Shown in pieces: positions 40,753-48,255 of a DNA stretch of 64,000 nt (position 1 is the stretch's first letter; each line of letters opens with the position of its first letter). The translations under genes and the position numbers were made by a program. The notes under the pieces are model-generated. The model was not told the DNA's origin and made no database searches. It saw nothing but the letters and a program-made list of their open reading frames with translations. Source of the stretch: an uncultured Actinomycetes bacterium. Lineage in GTDB: Bacteria; Actinomycetota; Acidimicrobiia; Acidimicrobiales; Acidimicrobilacustridaceae. The stretch lies in contig CALEHQ010000009.1 of the NCBI GenBank assembly GCA_937876315.1, positions 1-64,000 of the forward strand. The letters are read 5' to 3'.

Positions 40753-42333
40753 TCAGTCATAGATCGCTTCGACCGACCAACTCCCCTGTTCGATCTGTAC
40801 GAGCAATGCCCGACCATCGGCCAACGCCAGTTGCAAGCGGGCACGACGACGATGCGTGAGTTGATCCCACCACCGCTCATCACATGGCCATGGTCCTGCC
40901 CACCCCAGGATCGAGACATCACCTCGTGCCGCGTCATCGAATCTCACCATTGAGGGTTCAGCGCTCAGCGTTCCCCTCCCACTCACCCATACTGAAGCAC
41001 CCCGCGCATCAAGCACTTGGATTGGCAGCGGTTCAGTCGGAAGCAAGGTTGGTAACGGCGAAGGCACTCGGCCCGGCCACGGAGCATCAAGCGCAACTCC
41101 GCGCCCTTGACCATCGTCGCCATCAATACCAACAAACGGCGCGCGCACTACGACATCAGCTGGGCCTCGACCACCACGCCGTTCAGGGACAGTGACTGCA
41201 GCAACTCCCAACATCCCCTGCACGCGCGCTAGTGCCCGCCCAGCGCGTTCATCGGCTTCAGTTTCGCCACCCCAGAACCCATGTTGTCGTCCCCGGGCGG
41301 GCATCACTTCGTCAGGAACGAGTAGCAACCTTGAAACACCGCCACTTGGCCGTTGCGCGCTCGGACCGTTCAGCCATCCATCAAGTTGCCAACGAACACG
41401 ATCGACAATTCCCGTTGACGACAGCGCCCCTTCGTGACGCCACACACGTTCAAGCCGTTCACCCGCATCGGTTTCGATCACCACCAGCAAACGGGTGCAT
41501 GCCAAACCTTCCGCACAAAGCCGATCGTGTAGATCATCGGCAATCGCGCGCGCGGCAAACGCAGCAATGTCGACGCGTTCAGCAGGCGGATCGATGACCG
41601 ACTCGACATCGAATGATCGCGACGGAGGCCCAACCGAGGACGGTCGATCGTCAATCCCTCGAGCGAGTCGGTGAAGAAATCGACCTTCAATGCCAAACCG
41701 AGCAACGACATCGTCAACGCTGAGCGCAGCAAAGTCTCCGATTCGCCGCAACCCAAGTCGGTACAAGACATCGGCCAACTCGGGACGACCAAGCACGCTC
41801 ACCGGAAAGGGCGAAAGAAATTTTGCTGATTGCCCTGAAGGGATCACGCTCACATGGCCGGGTCGAGCAACCGCGAGTTCTGCAGCTCGGGTTGCAGCAA
41901 AGATGCCATCGGCGACACCGACCCCAACCGCATCAAACCAACCCGACGACCCCAATGCGTTGTCGATCTCAGAGGCCACCAGCCCCGCTAATGGCTCGTC
42001 TCCACCGAAATACCGAGAAGGCCCAAGGGTTGGAAAGGCAAGCGATCCAGGAGAAGACAGTTCAACTCGTGGAGTAAAGCGATCAACAAGCGCAGCGATT
42101 GAAGCAAAGACTCGAGCATCGCGGTCGGGGTCGGGATCAACGATGTGTAATACCGGACACCGACGTTGCGCATCGCGACGACGAAGCCCAACCTCAACTC
42201 CTTCGGCGCGAGCTGCTGGCGAAGTCGCCGTCACCCTGTTTGCCGCAATTACTGCAACGGCTTCATCGGCCGAGGCTGCTGTTGCAATCACCGGCCAATC
42301 CGGACACAGAACGACCAGTGTCCGCACGTTCAT
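40753..42333 (-). CDS. imuB: ImuB, Y-family polymerase-like mutasome hub
   Basis: 526 residues. The Y-family layout is recognisable (LVVLCPDWPVIAT at the start, then palm, thumb-like LGLRRIGDFAALSVDDVVARFG and little finger). The catalytic acids are missing: the first motif has PDWPV, and the second reads SSPGSLAFPT where active polymerases have S.DE. It cannot polymerise, as is usual for ImuB. The family's role is to bind the beta clamp and bring DnaE2 and ImuA together. The protein ends WSVEAIYD, a pattern common in ImuB. It starts 12 bases after the ImuA stop. Confidence 0.93.
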   Translation of the reverse strand: MNVRTLVVLCPDWPVIATAASADEAVAVIAANRVTATSPAARAEGVEVGLRRRDAQRRCPVLHIVDPDPDRDARVFASIAALVDRFTPRVELSSPGSLAFPTLGPSRYFGGDEPLAGLVASEIDNALGSSGWFDAVGVGVADGIFAATRAAELAVARPGHVSVIPSGQSAKFLSPFPVSVLGRPELADVLYRLGLRRIGDFAALSVDDVVARFGIEGRFLHRLARGIDDRPSSVGPPSRSFDVESVIDPPAERVDIAAFAARAIADDLHDRLCAEGLACTRLLVVIETDAGERLERVWRHEGALSSTGIVDRVRWQLDGWLNGPSAQRPSGGVSRLLLVPDEVMPARGRQHGFWGGETEADERAGRALARVQGMLGVAAVTVPERRGGRGPADVVVRAPFVGIDGDDGQGRGVALDAPWPGRVPSPLPTLLPTEPLPIQVLDARGASVWVSGRGTLSAEPSMVRFDDAARGDVSILGWAGPWPCDERWWDQLTHRRRARLQLALADGRALLVQIEQGSWSVEAIYD

Positions 42334-42345
42334 AGCGTCACCATG

Positions 42346-43068
42346 TCAACGACTGAACGCGACAACCGTCCCGTCCTCGCGTTCAGATTCTGCAATTGCG
42401 ACCTGCGCGTCGATTGCCGGCAACAACAACTCGCATCGAGCCGTACGACTTGCTCTTCCCCGCCCATTGACACCAACACATACATGACGCGAACGCAGGT
42501 GGCCATAACCGCAACCCAAACCCTCCCATTGCGCGTCGCTAACGGTGAGCGAAAGATCGGCAGACAACGAGGGGTTCACGGTGCCACCCGGAGACACAAC
42601 GATGAGGATTGATCCGCGTTCACGAAGTCGTGATGCAAGCCGACGGCCATCGGATGGACGCAGTGAAAGCCGCGCATCGAGCACGATGACATCGACAGCG
42701 CCGATCAATGCTGCGAGTACATCGACGTGCCGTCCCGAGTTCCCTGGATCAATGAAGGCAATCCGTTCCGCATTGAGGTTCGCTTCAAGAACTGCAACTG
42801 GCGCGAGATCGTTCAGCCCCACAACCACGACCCATGACCCTGACTGTGAAGCGGCCGTGCTCAGTTGCAGCGCGAGCGAGGTCGCCCCCACTCCACCGAT
42901 GGTGATGGTCGAACCACGAATGAGCCCTCCATCGGGCATGAGCCGTTCCAGGGGTTCGAGCACTGGCACCACCGCTTGGCGCGCCAAGACCACCGGCCGA
43001 ATGCGTTCGGCCAGTTCTTGCAACGAAGGCGGCACTACAGAGGAAGGAAGGGCGGCGGGAAGAACCAC
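42346..43068 (-). CDS. imuA: ImuA, RecA-fold mutasome protein with degenerate P-loop
   Basis: 240 residues with a GTG start at 43068. A RecA-like fold is suggested by IRGSTITIGGVGATSLALQLSTAASQSGSWVVVVGL. The Walker A lysine is missing: GGVGATS stands where GxxGxGK(S/T) is expected. ImuA proteins of this type are known to be RecA-like but often inactive as ATPases. It acts in the SOS mutasome with ImuB and DnaE2. A perfect LexA palindrome lies 10 bases upstream, so it is the first gene of the SOS-induced imuA-imuB operon. The Nfu-N gene ends 39 bases further upstream. Confidence 0.88.
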   Translation of the reverse strand: MVLPAALPSSVVPPSLQELAERIRPVVLARQAVVPVLEPLERLMPDGGLIRGSTITIGGVGATSLALQLSTAASQSGSWVVVVGLNDLAPVAVLEANLNAERIAFIDPGNSGRHVDVLAALIGAVDVIVLDARLSLRPSDGRRLASRLRERGSILIVVSPGGTVNPSLSADLSLTVSDAQWEGLGCGYGHLRSRHVCVGVNGRGRASRTARCELLLPAIDAQVAIAESEREDGTVVAFSR

Positions 43069-43078
43069 CCCACCAGTA

Positions 43079-43094
43079 TCGAACAGATGTTCGA
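43079..43094. promoter_or_regulatory. LexA (SOS) box of the imuA-imuB operon
   Basis: TCGAACAGATGTTCGA matches TCGAAC-N4-GTTCGA. Both half-sites are the same as in the dnaE2 box, with a different central 4 bases (AGAT against ATGT). It lies 10 bases before the imuA GTG start and 13 bases after the Nfu-N stop. Confidence 0.93.
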
Positions 43095-43107
43095 TGAAGG
43101 CAACTGG

Positions 43108-43425
43108 TTAGTCGCCGAATCCTTCGGGCATCACGACTTCGACGCCTTCTCGGTAATAGATGAAGAGTTCCTCGAGCCGTTCTTTCAGCCCTGCAGACCC
43201 ACCGCTGACGCTCACCGTGATGACATTGCCATTGACGTGCACTGATTCAACGCCACCAGCCTCGAACAACGTGCGGGCGACAAGATCGGCCGGGCGATCA
43301 GCCAAGACATCGTCGGCCGAACGGTAAATCTCGTGCCCCATACCGGTGAGGGGACGATTGGTCTCAAAGCGGACCACGCCACTCACTGAGGACGGCTTTT
43401 CGATGACGGTAACTGGCTGACCCAT
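43108..43425 (-). CDS. NifU N-terminal (Nfu-N)-like domain protein
   Basis: 105 residues. IYRSADDVLADRPADLVARTLFEAGGVESVHVNGNVITVSVSGG followed by LKERLEELFIYYREG matches the Nfu N-terminal domain (xPLA..LF...GV..V.....ITV......W..L). It lacks the C-terminal CxxC domain of full Nfu, so it cannot carry an Fe-S cluster in the usual way. ATG 43425 is the most sensible start. It lies immediately upstream of the imuA LexA box and is not under it. Confidence 0.75.
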   Translation of the reverse strand: MGQPVTVIEKPSSVSGVVRFETNRPLTGMGHEIYRSADDVLADRPADLVARTLFEAGGVESVHVNGNVITVSVSGGSAGLKERLEELFIYYREGVEVVMPEGFGD

Positions 43426-43444
43426 GGAGGTGAATGTAGCCGGG

Positions 43445-43870
43445 TCAGGCCCGACTGCCCTCCATCGGTAGGCCATCGCGACCGCCACGCAGCGCAACGA
43501 CCCCGATCTGCCAAACCAGAGCGGCAAGAACCACCGACACGACGCCCAAACCCACATGAACGATCTTGAACGGAGCTCCGTGGTCGGCCACGAGGATCAT
43601 GGGTACTCGGACGAGCCACACCACCACCGTGAGCGCAGCCGCCGACATAAGAACTTTCGCTCCCCCGGCACCGAGATTTGATTTCCAGACCTTTGCCACA
43701 ACCACCACGACCGCCACCGCGAATCCCAAAAGCACAAGTGAAAGCACCGTGGAAAATGTTTTGGCGCCAGTGGATTCTTCGGAACGCAAGGTGTTGGAAA
43801 TGCGACTACCCCAAACAAATGCTGTCCATGCAACGAAGGCGAGAAGGACGATGCGGGAGCGGGGGTTCAT
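43445..43870 (-). CDS. Four-helix membrane protein, function unknown
   Basis: 141 residues. Four hydrophobic segments (about 6-21, 40-60, 73-90 and 105-125) are separated by short basic loops, such as SRISNTLRSEEST. No family is recognised. It follows the RNase HII gene by 35 bases on the same strand and ends 19 bases before the Nfu-N gene, so the three are likely one leftward transcript. ATG 43870 is preferred over the in-frame start nine codons earlier. Confidence 0.6.
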   Translation of the reverse strand: MNPRSRIVLLAFVAWTAFVWGSRISNTLRSEESTGAKTFSTVLSLVLLGFAVAVVVVVAKVWKSNLGAGGAKVLMSAAALTVVVWLVRVPMILVADHGAPFKIVHVGLGVVSVVLAALVWQIGVVALRGGRDGLPMEGSRA

Positions 43871-43905
43871 GAAGTGAGGGTACCCGCCACCCGGCAAGTA
43901 CCGAA

Positions 43906-44613
43906 CTACCCGGCGTTAAACAAACTCGCCTGCGTCGAGACCGGATCAGAACGATGAATCCCCGACCACGGCAGATCGTCCATGTACGACCACGAACGCC
44001 GATGAATTGTGGTCGGCCCCAATGCCGAAAGCGCCATGCGGTGTCGCGGACACGGATAGCCCTTGTTGCGATGGAAGTCATAAGCGGGAAAGTTCTCGGC
44101 CTCGGCCCGCATCATGCGGTCGCGACTCACCTTTGCCAAGATCGATGCAGCTGCAATCGACACACATGTCGCATCACCCTTCACGATCGTCTTGGTGATT
44201 CCTCCACCCACAAAATCATGCGAACCATCGAGCAGTACCCGGTCGGGCCGACTACCAAGCGATTCAATCGCGCGACTCGCTGCAAGTCGCAATGCTGCAG
44301 ACATGCCGAGGTCGTCACATTCCTGATGCGTCACGATGCCGAGTGACCACGCATCGCACCACTCGGCAACGCGATCGAACATCGACTCGCGTTCAGTCTC
44401 GGTGAGCATCTTGGAATCACGAAGTTTGTAGACACGCCGTTCCTTCGGAACAACCGCAGCTCCGATGACGAGAGGACCTGCCCATGATCCGCGACCAACT
44501 TCGTCGAGCCCGACCACAATCGAGTGCCCCTCGGCCCACAATTGTTTTTCATTTGCGAGCGTTGGCGAACTGTTACGCAGCCCCGCGCGAAGTTGCCGAA
44601 CTGAACCAGCCAT
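43906..44613 (-). CDS. rnhB: Ribonuclease HII
   Basis: 235 residues. The family's catalytic acids are visible: Asp and Glu in VVGLDEVGRGSWAGP, Asp in VLLDGSHDF, and an Asp in VKGDATCVSIAAASILAKVSRD. KLRDSKMLTETERE and the C-terminal YDFHRNKGYPCPRHRMAL are typical of bacterial RNase HII, which removes ribonucleotides from RNA-DNA hybrids during replication. ATG 44613 is the start. It probably leads a transcript with the membrane protein and Nfu-N genes that runs up to the imuA LexA box. Confidence 0.96.
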   Translation of the reverse strand: MAGSVRQLRAGLRNSSPTLANEKQLWAEGHSIVVGLDEVGRGSWAGPLVIGAAVVPKERRVYKLRDSKMLTETERESMFDRVAEWCDAWSLGIVTHQECDDLGMSAALRLAASRAIESLGSRPDRVLLDGSHDFVGGGITKTIVKGDATCVSIAAASILAKVSRDRMMRAEAENFPAYDFHRNKGYPCPRHRMALSALGPTTIHRRSWSYMDDLPWSGIHRSDPVSTQASLFNAG

Positions 44614-44652
44614 GACGTCGAACGTAGCGGCGAAGGCGTCGCTAGCCCGGGA

Positions 44653-46311
44653 TCACTTCTCGATCCAAGTCTCCGTTAGTTTCACGGTGCCACCCTGGAA
44701 CGACTGAGCCTTTGCCCCATCAGGAAGCGTCATTGACGTGAAGTTCCGGATGTTCTTGGCAGCACCGATCGCCCACTGCGAGTGAGCGAGCCAGATGTAT
44801 GGGACTAATGCCGTCTGCCGTTGCTGGACCGTGGCATAGGCCTCTTTGCGCACAGCCAAGTCCGGAGACCCGCGACCCTTATCGAGTGCTGCGTTCAGTT
44901 CCGGATCGTTGAGTCGAGCGAAATTCAACGCGAGTGGGCCCGTTGCGTTCTTGCCAGTCCACCAGACGTAATCGACAGCGGGATCAGTCCCACTGAACTG
45001 ACGAGTCAAGTTGGCCTGATAGTTCCCAGTCGCCATGTCGAGGATGAACTTGCTCTGTTCAGTGGTCGTTGTAGTGACGCTCACGCCACAGGCTTCCCAC
45101 TGCTGCTTCAGAAGTGCAGTGATATTCACGTTCGCCGGCACCGGGGTCGTCCCGAGGGTGAAGGAGATGGGCCCCTTTTCCGCCTTCACCTGTTCGATCA
45201 GCGCCTTACCTGCCACTGGATCATTTGTTGTGAAGCCTGAATTGAAATACCAGGGCGAATCTTTACTGAACTGGCTGTCAGCCGCACGATCCTCAGGGAC
45301 TTCGCTAATCAAACGAACCTCTGCAGGGTCGGTGCAGAGTTTCAGACCTTCGCGAACCCGAACATCATCAAGCGGAGCCTTTGCTGTGTTGAACATCACG
45401 AAACTTTCCTCAGATTCGTTCTGATCAAACACAACCTGCAAGGCTCCAGACTGCGCCTCGCTCTTGAGTTTTGCCATCGCAGGGAAGTCGGTGGTGTGGA
45501 GCATGTTTACGTCGCCTGCAAGTAACGCGTTCACCCGACTTTGCGGATCGGTGATTGGACGGAATTCAAGCGAATCAAGATACGGAAGCTTGTTGCCCTT
45601 GTCATCTGAGCGCCAGTAGTTCGGATTCTTGGTGCCGCTCCAACTGTTATCCGGAATCCATTCTTTTTGAATGAATGGACCTGAGCCAATCGGTGATCGC
45701 GTATTCGCTGGAGGTGCTGCGTCAAGTTGCGCGGGGGAAACGACATATCCGACCTGCGTCGTTAGTGCCGCCGGCAATGACGCGTCAGGATCGATCGTTG
45801 AGACCGTCACACTCAATGGACCAGATGCAACAACAGAAGCAATATTCGCAAGCGCAATACCGACCAGTACATCTTTCTTCATTGCGTTGAGCGACTTCGC
45901 AACTGCTGCGCCGTCGACCGGCGTGCCATCGGAGAAGTTCACATTCGGGCGAAGTTCAATCGTCCATATCTTGTAATCCGCGCTCGGCGTAAATGACTTT
46001 GCGAGGTACGGCTGCGCATCGCCGTTTTCGTCATAGGCGGAGAGTGGATCAAAGATCGCCGAACCAACCGTGTGACCAGAAACTGCCCACCGGTTTGTAG
46101 TGGGGTTAAAACCGTCTGACTCTGCCTCGACCGCGAACTTCACCGTTCCACCTTGCGTGGGTTCACTCGCCGCCTTCACCGTGACATCGGAACTTGCAGT
46201 TGCCGAGTTATCGCCGCTACTCGAACTGCTGCACGCAGCCGCAAACAGCCCTAGTGCAACCACCGCAGCAACCACCGAAACGAACTGACGCAACCTTGGA
46301 TTTTCGCCCAT
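44653..46311 (-). CDS. Family-5 solute-binding lipoprotein (peptide/nickel-type), copy A
   Basis: 552 residues. The signal ends AAA-C27 and a Ser-rich linker follows. The binding-protein fold is shown by AVEAESDGFNPTTNRWAVSGHTVGSAIFDPLSAYDENGD, LAKSFTPSADYKIWTIELRPNVNFSDGTPV and PIGSGPFIQKEWIP. It normally hands a peptide or similar solute to an ABC permease. No permease or ATPase gene is adjacent. ATG 46311 has an AGGGG box 8 bases upstream. A close paralogue lies directly upstream, beyond a terminator. Confidence 0.92.
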   Translation of the reverse strand: MGENPRLRQFVSVVAAVVALGLFAAACSSSSSGDNSATASSDVTVKAASEPTQGGTVKFAVEAESDGFNPTTNRWAVSGHTVGSAIFDPLSAYDENGDAQPYLAKSFTPSADYKIWTIELRPNVNFSDGTPVDGAAVAKSLNAMKKDVLVGIALANIASVVASGPLSVTVSTIDPDASLPAALTTQVGYVVSPAQLDAAPPANTRSPIGSGPFIQKEWIPDNSWSGTKNPNYWRSDDKGNKLPYLDSLEFRPITDPQSRVNALLAGDVNMLHTTDFPAMAKLKSEAQSGALQVVFDQNESEESFVMFNTAKAPLDDVRVREGLKLCTDPAEVRLISEVPEDRAADSQFSKDSPWYFNSGFTTNDPVAGKALIEQVKAEKGPISFTLGTTPVPANVNITALLKQQWEACGVSVTTTTTEQSKFILDMATGNYQANLTRQFSGTDPAVDYVWWTGKNATGPLALNFARLNDPELNAALDKGRGSPDLAVRKEAYATVQQRQTALVPYIWLAHSQWAIGAAKNIRNFTSMTLPDGAKAQSFQGGTVKLTETWIEK

Positions 46312-46377
46312 GTTCACCACCCCTTGCGCGAACAGTAACGCTGATCATCACTTCGTGTCGGAATTCCTGCGAACGCG

Positions 46378-46409
46378 ATAGGGCCCGGTGCCGAAGCACC
46401 GGGCCCTAT
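46378..46409 (-). terminator. UUCG-loop hairpin between the two solute-binding genes
   Basis: A perfect 14-bp stem (46378-46391 with 46396-46409) has a CGAA loop on the plus strand, giving C-UUCG-G in the leftward RNA, an unusually stable tetraloop. It lies 25 bases after the copy B stop. No T tract follows. The second gene therefore needs its own promoter or partial readthrough. Confidence 0.8.
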
Positions 46410-46434
46410 CAACAACGGAGTCAGTTCTGGGTTT

Positions 46435-48093
46435 TTATTCGACCCAGGTCTGAGTCAGGCGAACCTCGCCACGCTGGAACGGCAGTGCTGCCTGTCCGTC
46501 GGGAAGGGTCTGGTTCGTGATGTTGCGGACGTTCTTGGCCGCACCGATCGCCCACTGGCTGTGAGAGAGCCAGATGTAGGGAGCCAACTCAGTCTGACGC
46601 TTCTGCATATCGGCGTACGCCTGCTTGCGAACAGCCGGGTCGTTTGAGGCACGAGCCTTATCAAGGGCCGCATCAATCTGAGCATCCTTCAAACGAGCGA
46701 TGTTCAGCGTGAGGGGACCAGACGCGTTCTTTCCTGTCCACCAGACGTAATCGCCATCGGGATCCGAAGCTGCGAACTGACGCCACAAGTTGACCGTGTA
46801 GTTGCCGGTCACGGCATCAGACACAAACTTGCTCTGGTCGGATGTGGTGGTGTTCACAGTCACGCCACAGGCTTCCCACTGCTGCTTAATAAGAGCAGTG
46901 GTGTTGGTGTTGGCCGGAACTGGCGTGGTGCCAAGCGAGACAGTGATCGGGCCCTTTTCGGCCTTCACCTGATCGAGAAGCGCCTTGCCCTTTGCCACAT
47001 CGTTGGTGGTGAAACCGTTCTCGGAATACCACGGGGAATCCTTCGTGAACTGGCTGGTAGCCAAACGTTCTGTCGGCGTCTCGCCCACAACAAGTGATGC
47101 AGCGGGATCGGTGCACAACGTGAGTCCTTGACGCACTCGTACGTCGTCAACCGGAGCCTTCGCCGTATTGAACATCAAGAAGGACTCTTCGGTTTCGGTG
47201 TTGTCGGCAACGAACTGGATGTTGCCCGACGCCGCCTCGGACTGCAGGCGGTTAATCGCCGGCCAGTCAGTGGTGTGGATCATCTGAACGTCGCCCGAAA
47301 TGAGTGCATTGACTCGGTTCTGGGGATCAACGATCGGACGGAACTCAACCGAATCGAGGTACGGGAGCTTGTTGCCCTTGTCATCTGAACGCCAGTAGTT
47401 GGCATTCTTGGTGCCGACCCAGCGGCTATCGGGAACCCATTCCTTCTGAATGAAAGGTCCTGAACCGATGGGCTGACGCGTTGCGGCAGCACCTTCTGCC
47501 TTGTACTGGGCAGGAGCAGCAATGAAGCCGACCTGAGTGGTCAACACTGCGGGAAGCGAGGCCCACGGATCGGTGGTGGCAATGGTGAGCTGCGAGGGCG
47601 AGACCACCGTGATGGTGGACATATTCGCCAAGGCGGCACCGGTAAGCGCATTGGCCTTCACCGTGTCGAGCGCAAGCTTCACTGCAGCCGCATCGACCGG
47701 CGTGCCATCGGAGAAGTTCACTCCGGCACGAAGGTCAACAGTCCATGTCTTGAAATCGGCACTCGGAGTAAAAGACTTCGCCAAGTACGGGGCCCACTTG
47801 CCTTCTGCGTCGTAGGCCGTCAATGGATCGAATACTGCGTTACCGACCATGTAGCCAGAAATCGCCCAACGGTTGCTAGATGGGTTGAAACCGTCAGTCT
47901 CGGCTTCAAGCGCAAACTTGATCGAGCCCCCCGCCTTGGGCGGCCCTGACGCCTTGATTGTTACGTCAGTGGTCTTGCCGCTCTGGTCCGAGTCACTTGA
48001 ACTCGATCCACCGCATGCCGAAGCGATCAGGCCAATAGCCATGACTGCTGCAACAACCGGTGCCCAGCGGCGGAATCCCGCACGCTTCTCCAT
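46435..48093 (-). CDS. Family-5 solute-binding lipoprotein (peptide/nickel-type), copy B
   Basis: 552 residues, strongly similar to copy A throughout; the two share WRSDDKGNKLPYLDS and WWTGKNA.GPL.LN.ARL. The signal ends ASA-C27. The family motifs (LEAETDGFNPSSNRWAISGYMVGNAVFDPLTAYD, NFSDGTPVDAAA) are intact. A strong AAGGAGG box lies 9 bases before ATG 48093. It is the first gene of the leftward pair. The two copies differ in the cysteine-adjacent linker and in the ligand-facing segments, so they may bind different solutes. Confidence 0.93.
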   Translation of the reverse strand: MEKRAGFRRWAPVVAAVMAIGLIASACGGSSSSDSDQSGKTTDVTIKASGPPKAGGSIKFALEAETDGFNPSSNRWAISGYMVGNAVFDPLTAYDAEGKWAPYLAKSFTPSADFKTWTVDLRAGVNFSDGTPVDAAAVKLALDTVKANALTGAALANMSTITVVSPSQLTIATTDPWASLPAVLTTQVGFIAAPAQYKAEGAAATRQPIGSGPFIQKEWVPDSRWVGTKNANYWRSDDKGNKLPYLDSVEFRPIVDPQNRVNALISGDVQMIHTTDWPAINRLQSEAASGNIQFVADNTETEESFLMFNTAKAPVDDVRVRQGLTLCTDPAASLVVGETPTERLATSQFTKDSPWYSENGFTTNDVAKGKALLDQVKAEKGPITVSLGTTPVPANTNTTALIKQQWEACGVTVNTTTSDQSKFVSDAVTGNYTVNLWRQFAASDPDGDYVWWTGKNASGPLTLNIARLKDAQIDAALDKARASNDPAVRKQAYADMQKRQTELAPYIWLSHSQWAIGAAKNVRNITNQTLPDGQAALPFQRGEVRLTQTWVE

Positions 48094-48255
48094 AATTACT
48101 GCCTCCTTCGGCCACAGCCGACGGTTGGTTCAGGGGACCCCATGGAACCCTGCTGTAGGCGGAACCTTAGACGTGACCCGGGGCACATGCGAGGGCAAAG
48201 GGCGATTTTCCGCAGCAGACCCGAATCGCTCGGCCAAAGTTCAAGTCTGACCAAA

